DNA from: Pseudoalteromonas sp. Scap06
Lineage (GTDB): Bacteria; Pseudomonadota; Gammaproteobacteria; Enterobacterales; Alteromonadaceae
NCBI RefSeq assembly: GCF_013394165.1
Contig: NZ_CP041331.1
Location: 558,001 to 622,000 of the forward strand
Direction: 5' to 3'
DNA length: 64,000 nucleotides
Of this stretch, positions 1 to 8,407 are shown in pieces. The notes below the pieces were generated by a model, which saw only the letters and a list, made by a program, of their open reading frames with translations, did no database searches and was not told the origin of the DNA. How positions within the stretch are numbered: the stretch's first letter is position 1; each line of letters opens with the position of its first letter. Made by a program: the position numbers and the translations under genes.

Positions 1-1
1 G

Positions 2-997
2 TTTAAACTAGTAACCATGATTGAAAAAATGCGTGCCCGTATTATTGAACTCGGTGGCGAAATTCGTTTTAGCACCCGCGTTGACGATATCCATTTAGAC
101 AACGGCCAAGTTACTGGGCTTACACTTTCTAATGGTGAAAAGCTTGAAACTCGCCACGTGGTATTAGCAGTTGGTCACAGTGCCCGTGATACGTTTAAAA
201 TGATCCACGATAAAGGCATTTATGTTGAGGCAAAACCCTTTTCAGTAGGCTTTAGAATAGAACATAAACAATCAATGATTGATGAATGCCGCTTTGGCGA
301 TAACGCGGGTAACCCTATTTTGGGCTCTGCCGATTACAAATTGGTACACCATTGTAATAATGGCCGAACCGTATACAGTTTTTGTATGTGCCCTGGCGGC
401 ACTGTAGTTGCCGCTGCCTCTGAAGAAGGCCGCGTGGTTACTAACGGTATGAGCCAATATTCTCGTAGTGAGCGAAATGCGAACAGTGCTATTGTTGTGG
501 GTATTTCGCCAGAAAAAGATTTTCCAGGCCATCCTCTAGCTGGTATCGATTTACAGCGTAAGCTAGAAGAGCAAGCCTATGAGCTTGGTGGTAAAAATTA
601 TGATGCCCCAGCACAGCTGATTGGCGACTTTTTAAAGGGTAAATCGTCGGCTAATTTAGGGGATGTACAGCCTTCGTATACGCCAGGTATAAAACTGACT
701 GATTTAAGCAAAGTACTGCCAGCGTTTGCCATTGAAGCGCTACGTGAAGCAATTCCTGCCTTTAACAAACAAATTCGTGGCTTTTCAACCAATGATGGCT
801 TACTCACGGGTGTAGAAACACGTACGTCTTCACCTATCAGTATCAAGCGCGATAAAACCTTCCAAAGCATTAATACTAAAGGGCTTTACCCTGCAGGTGA
901 AGGTGCAGGTTATGCAGGCGGTATTTTATCAGCGGGTATTGATGGTATTAAAGCGGCCGAAGCAGTTGCATTATCGATGTTAGAAAAGCACAACTAA
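2..997 (+). CDS. NAD(P)/FAD-dependent oxidoreductase, C-terminal part (cut by window start)
   Basis: The reading frame is already open at base 2 and no start is visible, so this is the last 331 or so residues of a longer protein; the family (COG2509-like FAD-dependent dehydrogenases) is usually over 500 residues. The visible part has a beta-rich substrate/FAD domain (HVVLAVGHSARDTF near the beginning) and the typical FAD-binding end, LYPAGEGAGYAGGILSAGID, where the flavin and the last Rossmann strand meet. The TRTSSPIS segment just before it is also typical of the family. Its substrate is not known; it is probably a cytoplasmic redox enzyme. It ends 17 bases before a strong bidirectional terminator. 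Confidence 0.8.
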   Translation, partial: FKLVTMIEKMRARIIELGGEIRFSTRVDDIHLDNGQVTGLTLSNGEKLETRHVVLAVGHSARDTFKMIHDKGIYVEAKPFSVGFRIEHKQSMIDECRFGDNAGNPILGSADYKLVHHCNNGRTVYSFCMCPGGTVVAAASEEGRVVTNGMSQYSRSERNANSAIVVGISPEKDFPGHPLAGIDLQRKLEEQAYELGGKNYDAPAQLIGDFLKGKSSANLGDVQPSYTPGIKLTDLSKVLPAFAIEALREAIPAFNKQIRGFSTNDGLLTGVETRTSSPISIKRDKTFQSINTKGLYPAGEGAGYAGGILSAGIDGIKAAEAVALSMLEKHN

Positions 998-1013
998 ACT
1001 ACTCTTTCCGGCA

Positions 1014-1044
1014 CAAAAAAACCTGAGTAAACTCAGGTTTTTTT
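1014..1044. terminator. bidirectional rho-independent terminator
   Basis: An A-run, the 8-base stem ACCTGAGT, a two-base loop, the complementary ACTCAGGT and a T-run. It lies between two genes that converge (oxidoreductase on plus, helicase on minus) and can serve both strands. Confidence 0.85.
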
Positions 1045-1059
1045 AATGGCTTAGCTGTC

Positions 1060-2361
1060 TTACTTTTTAAGTGACAGCTTTTCGCCTTTTAAGCTTTTAC
1101 GTACATTAGAAATTCGCGAGCGGTTTTTCGCTCTCGCTTCACCGGTAGCCTGGCCTGATGGCTTATTAGCACGGGTGCGGCGTAAATGCGCTGGCTTTTT
1201 ACCAATTTTATCAATCAGTACTTCACGATTACTTACTTCGTAACCTTCTAAGTAAACACGTTTAATTTTTTGACCAATTAAGGTTTCAATTTCAAACAAC
1301 ATGTTTTCTTCTTCGCGACTCACAAACGAAATTGCTTGTCCTTGGTTACCAGCACGACCAGTTCGGCCAATACGGTGTACGTAATCTTCAGCAAGCCAAG
1401 GTAAATCAATATTAATAACACGCGGTAAACCGTCAATATCAATACCACGGGCCGCTACTTCTGTTGCAACTAGCACGCGTACTTTGCCTTCTTTAAATTC
1501 ACGCAACGCACGACGACGATTACCTTGCGATTTATCGCCATGACATACTGCCGCTGGAATACCGTCTAAGTTAAGTTCAGTTACTAACTCATCTGCGGTT
1601 TCTTTCATGTTTACAAACACTAGCACTTGCTGCCAGTTTTTCTTACCAATCAGCTCAGAAAGCAACTCTTGCTTACGGCGCTCCTCTACTGGGTAAACCA
1701 CGTGTTGTACTGTACTTGCGGTGCTGTTAGTTTGATCAACACGAACAATTTCAGGCTGCTTTAACACTTTAGAGGCGAACTGTTTAATTGCTGCTGGGAA
1801 GGTAGCTGAAAACAATAAAATTTGACGCTCATCTGCACAGCTTTTTATTACGCTTTGCATATCATTAATAAAGCCCATATCAAGCATACGGTCAGCTTCA
1901 TCAAGTACTAAATGTTTTACTTGAGCAAGGCTTAAGTTACCTAAACGAATATGATCAAGTAAACGTCCTGGTGTTGCTACTACAACATCAACACCTTCTT
2001 TGAGTGCAATTTCTTGTCCTGCGGTATTAACACCACCAAATAAGCTCACTACTTTTAACTGAGTGTACTTAGCAAAGTCTTTAAAGTTATTCGCTATTTG
2101 CTCTGCAAGCTCACGCGTAGGCGCAAGGACTAAGGCGCTTGGCGCATTCGTAGTGCTGCAATCTGACTCAAATAACTTTTGAATAATAGGGAGTGCAAAT
2201 GCAGCGGTTTTACCTGTACCGGTTTGTGCACTTGCTAAAACGTCTTTACCTTTACGAACAGCCGGAATAGCTGAGCGCTGAATGGGCGTAAGGGTGTGGT
2301 AATTAAGTTCGTCTAACGCCTGAATAAGTTCAGGGGCAAAACTAAAAGATTTAAAATTCAT
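1060..2361 (-). CDS. rhlE: DEAD-box ATP-dependent RNA helicase, RhlE group
   Basis: A cytoplasmic RNA helicase of 433 residues that unwinds RNA with ATP, in ribosome assembly or RNA decay. All family motifs are present in order: Q motif (TPIQRSAIP), Walker A SAQTGTGKT, PTRELAEQI, TPGRLLD, DEAD in VLDEADRMLDMGF, SAT, VFVN, ATEVAARGIDI and HRIGRTGRAG. The tail is basic, as is common for RNA-binding extensions. I chose the start MNFKSF because the Q motif then lies at the distance seen in RhlE; an in-frame ATG seven codons upstream is possible. The RhlE rather than SrmB or DbpA assignment rests on the short N-terminus and the SAQTGTGKT region and is less certain than the DEAD-box call. Confidence 0.88.
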   Translation of the reverse strand: MNFKSFSFAPELIQALDELNYHTLTPIQRSAIPAVRKGKDVLASAQTGTGKTAAFALPIIQKLFESDCSTTNAPSALVLAPTRELAEQIANNFKDFAKYTQLKVVSLFGGVNTAGQEIALKEGVDVVVATPGRLLDHIRLGNLSLAQVKHLVLDEADRMLDMGFINDMQSVIKSCADERQILLFSATFPAAIKQFASKVLKQPEIVRVDQTNSTASTVQHVVYPVEERRKQELLSELIGKKNWQQVLVFVNMKETADELVTELNLDGIPAAVCHGDKSQGNRRRALREFKEGKVRVLVATEVAARGIDIDGLPRVINIDLPWLAEDYVHRIGRTGRAGNQGQAISFVSREEENMLFEIETLIGQKIKRVYLEGYEVSNREVLIDKIGKKPAHLRRTRANKPSGQATGEARAKNRSRISNVRKSLKGEKLSLKK

Positions 2362-2678
2362 TGCTGTATAACCTGCGGCCACATTATCAAGGGTCGCAAA
2401 TTATACAGTAAAATCGCTTAAACAGTTAGTTTTAAACACCAGAAACCGCTAATTTATAAAATGCAGGATAATTAGCGATTATCAGCTGTTGTTTAAGTTA
2501 GCTAAATGGTTTTAACTCGCAAGGTTTATTCCCGTTAATTCACGCCTTTATTGCACTTTTATAAATTTTACACCGTTGTTTTACATTGTGTTACATAACT
2601 ATTTGCATTTAAATAACCAAAACAGGTAAACTTCTTCGCCCGTTTTGTGGGGTGTATATAAATTAAAGGAAATTAATA
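2362..2678. other. intergenic region between divergent genes; small inverted repeat
   Basis: About 300 bases without a gene, between the helicase (minus) and the DUF3015 gene (plus). An inverted repeat CGCTAATT / AATTAGCG with a 15-base spacer lies at 2447-2477. The rest is AT-rich and probably holds both promoters. I see no RNA gene or regulatory site that I can name. Confidence 0.4.
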
Positions 2679-3146
2679 ATGATAAAAAGATGTTTAACTG
2701 CTGCGGTATTAGTAAGCGCATTCGTTTCAATGCCGTCACAAGCAAAAAGTGGCATCAACCCATGGCAACAATGTGGTATTGGTGCAATGGTTTTCCCAGA
2801 CAATGGCGTTGCGGCAGCAATTTCTAATATTATTTGGGATTTAGGAACAACAGCGGTATCGTCTAACATTTCTTCAGTAGAGAGCTGTGAAGGCGCTAAC
2901 GTAAAAACAGCGCAGTTTATTCAACAAACTTTTCCTGTATTAGAACAAGAAATAGCACAGGGTGAAGGCGAGTATATCTCTGCAATGCTTAATGTACGTG
3001 GTTGTGATGTAACTGCTCATCAACAAATTATCAATTCGGTACGCAGCGATTACGCAAACGCACCAATAGACAATGCACAAGCATTTTATGAATTAGTTGA
3101 AGGTAAAATTACCACTAACTTTTCATCTCAATGCGCTGCAATCTAA
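2679..3146 (+). CDS. DUF3015 family secreted protein
   Basis: A 155-residue protein with a clear signal peptide (basic MIKR, hydrophobic stretch, cleavage near SQA-KS), so it is probably periplasmic. The segment NPWQQCGIGAMVFPDNG just after the cleavage site and the central cysteine (ESCEGAN) are typical of DUF3015. Other cysteines in the mature part (RGCDVT, SSQCAAI) could form disulfides. No enzymatic function is known. A good ribosome site (AAAGGA) precedes the ATG. The gene is followed at once by a terminator and then by a DUF4105 gene on the same strand; the two families often sit together, which suggests a shared envelope role. Confidence 0.85.
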   Translation: MIKRCLTAAVLVSAFVSMPSQAKSGINPWQQCGIGAMVFPDNGVAAAISNIIWDLGTTAVSSNISSVESCEGANVKTAQFIQQTFPVLEQEIAQGEGEYISAMLNVRGCDVTAHQQIINSVRSDYANAPIDNAQAFYELVEGKITTNFSSQCAAI

Positions 3147-3151
3147 TAATT

Positions 3152-3176
3152 AAAGGGCTTAACAGCCCTTTTTTTT
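3152..3176 (+). terminator. rho-independent terminator after the DUF3015 gene
   Basis: Stem AAGGGCT, loop TAAC, stem AGCCCTT, then a T-run. It ends only 9 bases before the start of the next gene on the same strand. Confidence 0.8.
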
Positions 3177-3185
3177 GGTTAAACA

Positions 3186-5003
3186 ATGAAACCTTTATTT
3201 TATTTTATTAGCGTTTTTTTATTCACCTCTTTCTCAAGTTCTGCCACGCAATCTATCTCTGTTTTAGCAAAACACCCAATATGGTTGAAATTAGGGCATT
3301 ACAAAAATCAACCAACTACTATTAGTTATATTACTAACGCATCCTTTTTTATTGCAGATAACGGACGTAATGATCCGGTTGCAGAATTAAAAGCAACAAT
3401 CCATGCTTTTAATAACCAGCCATTAACACAATGTCGCTACCCTGCTCGTTATCAATGGCTCAAAGAGCAAGGTTTAACCTTTTCAATGCCAGCTGCAGAG
3501 TGCCCAAAATTACAGCAATGGCGAGAGCAACAAGCTATTCACTCTGTTAGTTTAGTATTTGCCTCTGGTTATATGAGTAACCCCGCATCGTTATATGGTC
3601 ATTTATTACTTAAACTTAATCGCTCAACCGAATCAAAAAACAAATTATTAGATTACAGCATAAACTATGGCGCACATGTTCCAGACAATGAAAATGGCTT
3701 AGTCTATATTCTCAAGGGCTTGTTTGGTGGTTATAAAGCCGGTTTTTCAGATCAATTGTTTTATCGCCACCAGCATAATTACGGCGAGATAGAATTAAGA
3801 GATTTATGGGAATATACCCTTAATCTAAACGAGCGCGACGTGGCTTTTATTGCTAACCACTTATGGGAAATTTTAGGCACTGAATTTGATTATTACTTTG
3901 CCGATGAAAACTGCGCGTTTCATCTCGCACAAATTATTGAACTTGTTATTGGCGATCAACTAACTAGCGAAAGCTCTCCTTGGGTAATACCAGCCACTAT
4001 CTTTTCAAGATTAAACACAGCCACCTACCAAGAGCAATCAGCGGTTAAAAAAGTCACATTTACACCCTCACGTGACACTGTATTTTCAAAATATGTGCAA
4101 TCTTTAAGTGAAAAAGAGCTCAGCTTTGCCAAACAAATCTTTGCAGAATCAGCAGTACTAAAAAGCAAATCATTTTTAGCTTTGCCAGTACAGTCTCAAA
4201 AAGCCATTATTGGCGCTTTATTTGAACTTGTACAAGTGAAACAAATTCAAAAACAAACCCCAGTAAAAATAAGTGAGTTAAAAAATGCGCTAATCCAAGC
4301 GCGCTTAAAGCTGCCAATGGGCGAAAACAAAGTTAAATTTCAATTTACCCAGCAGCCTCCACATAAAGGCCAAAAGCCCTCTAACAGCTCAATTTCTGCG
4401 ATGCACACGGCTGAGCAAACACAGTACACTATGGGTTTTAGGCTGAGCTATTTTGATACCCTTGCCTCTGATATTGCCCGCATTCCATTTTCTAATTTAG
4501 AAATGTTAGATACCGAGCTGATGTTTACAAATGGCGAAACTTACATAAATAAAATTCATTTATTAGATTTAGAGTCATTCAATCCAAACCAATTGTCCTG
4601 GGCTAATGAATCTAAGTGGTCGTGGAAAATCAATGTGGGATTCGACAGACAACCAGCACTGTGCAGAACCTGTAAACGCAGCTTTGTTATGGGAGGAGCC
4701 GGACAAGCTTGGCAGTTTAGCAACAACACCTTAGCCTATAGCTTAATTAATGGTTATTTGGGTGATTTAGCTAAAAACAGCCACTTTTATGATTCGTCGG
4801 TAGAGGTGGGGATCATTACTGGTACTGACTCAGGTATTAAACTCAGAGCATCCTACGAAAAATCATTCTTAAATGCTAAAAACCCTGCGCAAACCAAACT
4901 AGAACTTGCAGTGCCTATTAACCAAGATATTGATATTAGATTAGCAGTAACACATGCCAATTCAGCTATGTGGCAGCTTAAACTCAACTACTATTGGCAG
5001 TGA
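3186..5003 (+). CDS. DUF4105 (Lnb N-terminal-like) periplasmic protein
   Basis: A 605-residue exported protein with a signal peptide of about 20 residues. The DUF4105 domain spans roughly residues 115-270, with its two conserved landmarks: His139 in SLYGHLLLKL and Cys243 in ADENCAFHL, the arrangement of a papain/NlpC-like cysteine enzyme fold. The C-terminal half (from about 400) is beta-rich and ends in an aromatic residue plus Gln (NYYWQ), like many envelope beta-domains. Proteins with this domain have been linked to lipoprotein N-acylation in Bacteroides; whether this one does so is unknown. No clear Shine-Dalgarno sequence is visible, and the terminator of the preceding gene ends just before the start, so expression may depend on read-through or a hidden promoter. 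Confidence 0.8.
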   Translation: MKPLFYFISVFLFTSFSSSATQSISVLAKHPIWLKLGHYKNQPTTISYITNASFFIADNGRNDPVAELKATIHAFNNQPLTQCRYPARYQWLKEQGLTFSMPAAECPKLQQWREQQAIHSVSLVFASGYMSNPASLYGHLLLKLNRSTESKNKLLDYSINYGAHVPDNENGLVYILKGLFGGYKAGFSDQLFYRHQHNYGEIELRDLWEYTLNLNERDVAFIANHLWEILGTEFDYYFADENCAFHLAQIIELVIGDQLTSESSPWVIPATIFSRLNTATYQEQSAVKKVTFTPSRDTVFSKYVQSLSEKELSFAKQIFAESAVLKSKSFLALPVQSQKAIIGALFELVQVKQIQKQTPVKISELKNALIQARLKLPMGENKVKFQFTQQPPHKGQKPSNSSISAMHTAEQTQYTMGFRLSYFDTLASDIARIPFSNLEMLDTELMFTNGETYINKIHLLDLESFNPNQLSWANESKWSWKINVGFDRQPALCRTCKRSFVMGGAGQAWQFSNNTLAYSLINGYLGDLAKNSHFYDSSVEVGIITGTDSGIKLRASYEKSFLNAKNPAQTKLELAVPINQDIDIRLAVTHANSAMWQLKLNYYWQ

Positions 5004-5009
5004 TATAAA

Positions 5010-5042
5010 AAAGCAGCCTCTGTGTTTACATTAGGCTGCTTT
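5010..5042. terminator. bidirectional terminator between converging genes
   Basis: Stem AAAGCAGCCT and its complement AGGCTGCTTT around a 13-base loop, flanked by an A-run on the left. It sits between the converging DUF4105 and DapA-like genes. Confidence 0.75.
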
Positions 5043-5075
5043 GAAAATTTAGTATTTAATAAATAGTCTAACAGT

Positions 5076-5993
5076 TTAAGATAAAATCAAAACCTTACTA
5101 ATATCCACACACTGCGCTCGGCTACCGACAAAATCTTGCTCATTAAGCTGATTAATTAGCGTTACACCTTGTTGCTGTTGCTCATCGTTAAGCGGTACGT
5201 AAGGCATTCTAAACACAGGGTTCACCGCGCCGGTCATGATCATCGCGGTATTAATGGCAATTGGGTTTGGCTCGCAAAATAGCCAGTTCATTAATGGTTG
5301 TAATGAATTATTAAGCGCATCATTTTTGGTATCCATTAATTGGCGGAACAAACCTGGGATCAGGTTAGACGTAACTGAAATAACACCATGTGCTTTATGG
5401 ATATGGCGTGCATCGTGTGCTTCGTCATCATTCCCAGACCAACATGCAATACCTTGTTGTTCATAGTGCGCTATACGCTCATTGCCACCACATTCTTTAA
5501 CACCAATAAAGTGCTCATGCTGGGCCAGTGGTTCAATAATATCAGGGGTGAGGTCTTGACCTGTGCGCCCTGCTACGTTGTAAATAAACGCCGGACCAAT
5601 ATCAAGCACGCGTTTAAAGTGCTCTTTAACACCGGCAATTGATGTGCGCCCGTAGTAAGGGTTAATTTGCAATGAGGCATGCATGCCGCTGGCAAAACCA
5701 TATTTTGTTGCTTTAATTGCTTCGCGCGTATTATTACTTCCGGTGTTACCTACAATCAGTAATTTATCACCAAATTTATTGGCACTGTGCGCAATTAGCA
5801 TTAAGTGCTCTTCCCAGTTCATTAACTGGCCTTCACCGGTGGTGCCACCAACAACTATGCCGTCAACACCCGATGCAATTTGTATTTCAACGAGTTCATC
5901 ATACTTTGCAAGATCGATCTCACCATTGGCTAAGTAAGGTGTTTTAATTGCAGTAATAAGGCTTGCTTGTTTAATTTGTTCTAGGGTGCGCAT
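5076..5993 (-). CDS. DapA-like dihydrodipicolinate synthase family protein
   Basis: A 305-residue class I aldolase of the DapA/NAL family. The pyruvate-binding motif GGTTGEG, the tyrosine region YNVAGRTG and the Schiff-base lysine in FIGVKECGG are all present, so aldol condensation with pyruvate by a Lys imine is expected in the cytoplasm. The NVAGRTG and GVKECGGN signatures resemble plant-type DHDPS more than the E. coli DapA form, so this may be a second, paralogous copy with either lysine-biosynthetic or other aldolase activity. It is a single gene with its own terminator. The start MRTLEQIKQ is preceded by an AT-rich leader. The gene symbol is withheld because the substrate is uncertain. 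Confidence 0.8.
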   Translation of the reverse strand: MRTLEQIKQASLITAIKTPYLANGEIDLAKYDELVEIQIASGVDGIVVGGTTGEGQLMNWEEHLMLIAHSANKFGDKLLIVGNTGSNNTREAIKATKYGFASGMHASLQINPYYGRTSIAGVKEHFKRVLDIGPAFIYNVAGRTGQDLTPDIIEPLAQHEHFIGVKECGGNERIAHYEQQGIACWSGNDDEAHDARHIHKAHGVISVTSNLIPGLFRQLMDTKNDALNNSLQPLMNWLFCEPNPIAINTAMIMTGAVNPVFRMPYVPLNDEQQQQGVTLINQLNEQDFVGSRAQCVDISKVLILS

Positions 5994-6164
5994 AAAAAAA
6001 TCATTGTTATTAATACTTGGCCTATTTGTACCATATTTACCGCGCTATTTGCAGTGATAGCCAGTATTTAATTATAAAATGGCTTGTGTTATTGGGTTTG
6101 ATGATACAAAATAAACAACTGTATAAATAAACAGTATTTGTTTTTTACTATTAAGCGAGCCACT

Positions 6165-6818
6165 ATGCGTTTATCTGACTATTTAAGCACTCACTTTTAT
6201 CACACTGGTGAGTTATGCCAAGCACTCAACATAGACAATGAAACTCTTGAAAATTGGCAAGCTCAAAGTATTTTTCCTAAGCCAAGTTATTGCATTAAAA
6301 ACCAGATGAGTTGCAGCTCTTACTCAGGCTTATATGAGTGTGAAGAATACGACGATTATTATCCCCGTGGCTGCGTAAACTGGGGACAAGGAGTTATAAA
6401 GCAAAAAATTGAGTCATCTAATCAGGCGTTTAATTTGTTTGCTCAGCACTATACCCAATGTTTGGCTAAGCTTGCACAGCAAGGCTTTATATTTAACGAG
6501 GAACTGTTTGGCTGTGAAATAGAAGAACATTTACAGCAAGTATGGCAACAATTTTTATGCAGCAAATATGGCGTGCTCACCCAAAATGGCTTAATTGATG
6601 AAATTGTAGCTGTGGATATTGGCAGATTATTAGTAGACGATATAACCGAACTGCGCAGCAAAGCCAGTTTAGATAAAGATGAGCGCACCCGCATTCACCC
6701 TGCCATGAAACTTTTAAATAAAGCCCTTAGCCATGGCGCCGATCACGAAAAGCAGCTCACATTACGTAGCCGCTATATTGATGCCCTTATTTTAAAATAC
6801 GATTTATCGATTAAATAA
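6165..6818 (+). CDS. unknown cytoplasmic protein
   Basis: A 217-residue soluble protein without signal peptide or membrane segment. The first 40 residues (LSDYLSTHFYHTGELCQALNI) look like a small helix-turn-helix, as in MerR-type starts, followed by a short cysteine- and tyrosine-rich stretch and a mostly helical rest. I do not recognise the family with certainty. The start MRLSDYL is favoured over an upstream ATG because it begins the ordered region. Its stop lies 22 bases from the outer end of an attC-like site, so it borders the small cassette cluster but is on the opposite strand and probably belongs to the host backbone. Confidence 0.65.
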   Translation: MRLSDYLSTHFYHTGELCQALNIDNETLENWQAQSIFPKPSYCIKNQMSCSSYSGLYECEEYDDYYPRGCVNWGQGVIKQKIESSNQAFNLFAQHYTQCLAKLAQQGFIFNEELFGCEIEEHLQQVWQQFLCSKYGVLTQNGLIDEIVAVDIGRLLVDDITELRSKASLDKDERTRIHPAMKLLNKALSHGADHEKQLTLRSRYIDALILKYDLSIK

Positions 6819-6839
6819 AGAGTAGTGTTTGGCTAAGGG

Positions 6840-6950
6840 GTTTAACTATTTAAGGGTTGTTGGCTTTATTAAAAATTACCAACACTGTGTTTTGCGGCTG
6901 GTTTTTGAGTGCAACGAGAAAAATAGCCCAACAACTACACTTTGTTAATT
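6840..6950 (-). other. attC-like recombination site (orphan cluster, site a)
   Basis: Read on the minus strand it begins with AATTAAC, next to the stop of the 104-residue gene, and ends with GTTAAAC, a perfect GTTRRRY core. Inside are the paired arms GTTGTTGGGCT and AGCCAACAAC (one bulge), separated by about 59 bases. This is the architecture of an attC hairpin, and its GTTGGCT arm resembles those at the integron 20 kb away. Length 111 bases. Confidence 0.6.
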
Positions 6951-6956
6951 GCAAAT

Positions 6957-7271
6957 TTACGATTTAGATATAATTTGATTAACTGCATAAGTTACATCAT
7001 TTTTTATTACTGACTCTTCCATAATTGGTATTACCCATGAGGCACCTAGCATCTTTAAAGTGGAGCGCCAACTTTTCCATAGTTTCCCTTCAATGGTATC
7101 AAGATTATCAAGTCCAAATCTTGAAGATGCGCCCCACTGAGCAATTGAAGGCAGCTTAGGATCAGCACTTTGGGCACCTAAAATAAACGGGCGATCCATA
7201 TCGTCTGGTACGATTGCAAAATAATACTCCACTTTTTCAGTCTTATTTAGAAATCTCGAGATAATTATCAT
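6957..7271 (-). CDS. unknown protein, probable gene cassette
   Basis: A 104-residue protein without signal peptide. The beginning (FLNKTEKVEYYFAIVPDDMDRPF) is predicted to be mostly beta structure, followed by a helical end with WKSWRSTLKMLG. I do not recognise the family. The stop lies 6 bases from the attC-like site a, the usual place for a cassette gene. Base composition is more AT-rich than that of the neighbouring metabolic genes. Small unknown proteins of this kind are typical cassette contents. Confidence 0.6.
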   Translation of the reverse strand: MIIISRFLNKTEKVEYYFAIVPDDMDRPFILGAQSADPKLPSIAQWGASSRFGLDNLDTIEGKLWKSWRSTLKMLGASWVIPIMEESVIKNDVTYAVNQIISKS

Positions 7272-7280
7272 TTTTTACCA

Positions 7281-7356
7281 GGCTAATAGCGCTCAAATGT
7301 TGAATAAAGCGACATCAATTAATCCGTCTTTGTTTGATCTTATTGCCTTATTAATC
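7281..7356 (-). other. degenerate attC-like site (orphan cluster, site b)
   Basis: Between the methyltransferase stop and the next cassette gene lies an imperfect dyad (GGCTAATAGCGCTCAAA against TTTGATCTTATTGCC). The expected core triplets are mutated, so it would be a decayed site if it is one at all. Confidence 0.25.
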
Positions 7357-7935
7357 ATTTTTACCAATAGCCATTAAAACAGGCATATTTCCTTTTGAAC
7401 TATTCATTATAAAAGGGCTATTCACTTTAATGCTTACAAAGCCACTCGCCAAAAATGCTTGTTTAACTCTTTTCTCTGACAACCCCATACCCGATGAATC
7501 ATCCTCAGAAAGCCAATCCCATTGAACAAACAGACCGTCTTTTTTTAATAAAGATTTTAATAAACTTAATGTCATTTCATAATCAGGCAGAAAACCGCAA
7601 ACAGACGATGCGACTATTAGATCAAATTTATTTTCTAGCTCAGGAAAATTTTGAACCAATTCACTAGATAGGTAATCACAGATAGACGTTACATTATTTA
7701 GTGCCTTTTTATCCAATAGCTTTATCATTTCAGAAGATGGATCTATCCCTACGATACTTTCAGCCGATGGACTCATTAGCTGAGTCAAGGCGCCTGTACC
7801 ACAGCCAAAATCTAGAACGGTTAGACCATTAATATTAATGCTATCTAAGAGCTCTGAAAATGCATTTTTTGCATACTGTTCAACACTAGGATCTACATCC
7901 CAGTTTTCAGCATACTCATCCCATTCGTTACTCAA
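7351..7935 (-). CDS. class I SAM-dependent methyltransferase, probable gene cassette
   Basis: A 194-residue cytoplasmic methyltransferase. Motif I VLDFGCGTG and the acidic end of the second strand (VGIDPSSEM) bind S-adenosylmethionine; DLIVASSVCGFL is motif IV. The methyl acceptor cannot be told. I favour a TTG start at 7935 (giving an N-terminus SNEWDEYAENWD) because the ribosome site GGAGAG lies 5 bases before it, while the longer frame starts inside that site. It lies between degenerate attC-like sites on the cassette strand, which fits a captured gene. Acquisition by integron is an inference. Confidence 0.75.
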   Translation of the reverse strand: MSNEWDEYAENWDVDPSVEQYAKNAFSELLDSININGLTVLDFGCGTGALTQLMSPSAESIVGIDPSSEMIKLLDKKALNNVTSICDYLSSELVQNFPELENKFDLIVASSVCGFLPDYEMTLSLLKSLLKKDGLFVQWDWLSEDDSSGMGLSEKRVKQAFLASGFVSIKVNSPFIMNSSKGNMPVLMAIGKND

Positions 7936-7968
7936 TATTCTCTCCAAAAGTAAATATTTCGTCTAAAC

Positions 7969-8072
7969 GCCTAACGCTGAGTTAAGCGCAAAATAAAGTC
8001 AGCCTAAACTAACAGATCTCGAGCCAATTATACCTTTAATGTTTAAGTGCTTGGCTAATTACCTTGTATTAG
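7969..8072 (-). other. attC-like remnant (orphan cluster, site c)
   Basis: On the minus strand the right half is good: GCGCTTAACTCAGCGTTAGG, with the core GTTAGGC at 7975-7969, very like the end of well-known attC sites such as that of aadA. Imperfect inner arms (AGCCAAGCACTTAAACA against TGTTAGTTTAGGCT) lie further in. The left core is degenerate and overlaps the end of the broken lipoprotein gene. Confidence 0.4.
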
Positions 8073-8407
8073 GCAATTTTCTGGCTCAATCAGAGCCCTT
8101 TTTACTTTTCCAGTTTTTCTATTGATTGGAAAAGCAACAACGCAATCTCCTTTTTCTTTAAGCCTATATGCGGGAAACTCGTCATATAAGTAATAGCCAT
8201 CTGGCTCACCTAGGAGCTTTTTAATACTAGAACGATTTTGCTTTTGTACATCATATTTAGCTAAAAGTCGTTTAACATTGCCCTTCGATTCGATATATTA
8301 TTTTGCCACATAGCCTGATTGAATGATATTTCAATTAAACTGGAATCCTTTGTTGGTTCAGAGCATGCAAAGAGAATCAAAGAAAAAGCTATTAAGATGT
8401 ATTTCAT
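8055..8407 (-). pseudogene. frameshifted small lipoprotein gene
   Basis: The ATG at 8407 opens a frame with a lipoprotein signal (MKYILIAFSLILFACSEP, lipobox LFAC) that stops after about 48 codons. In the next frame the sequence goes on without interruption, from about NVKRLLAKYD through KKLLGEPDGYYLYDEF and CVVAFPINRKTGKV to a stop at 8055. A single indel near 8285-8300 would join both into a lipoprotein of about 117 residues. The start overlaps the stop of the preceding gene (ATGA), so the two were co-translated. Either a true pseudogene or a sequencing error. Confidence 0.55.

Noticed and set aside
2447..2477. Inverted repeat upstream of the DUF3015 gene as a named operator
   Set aside because: Only 8 bases per arm with a 15-base AT-rich spacer; it fits no known site and may be chance.
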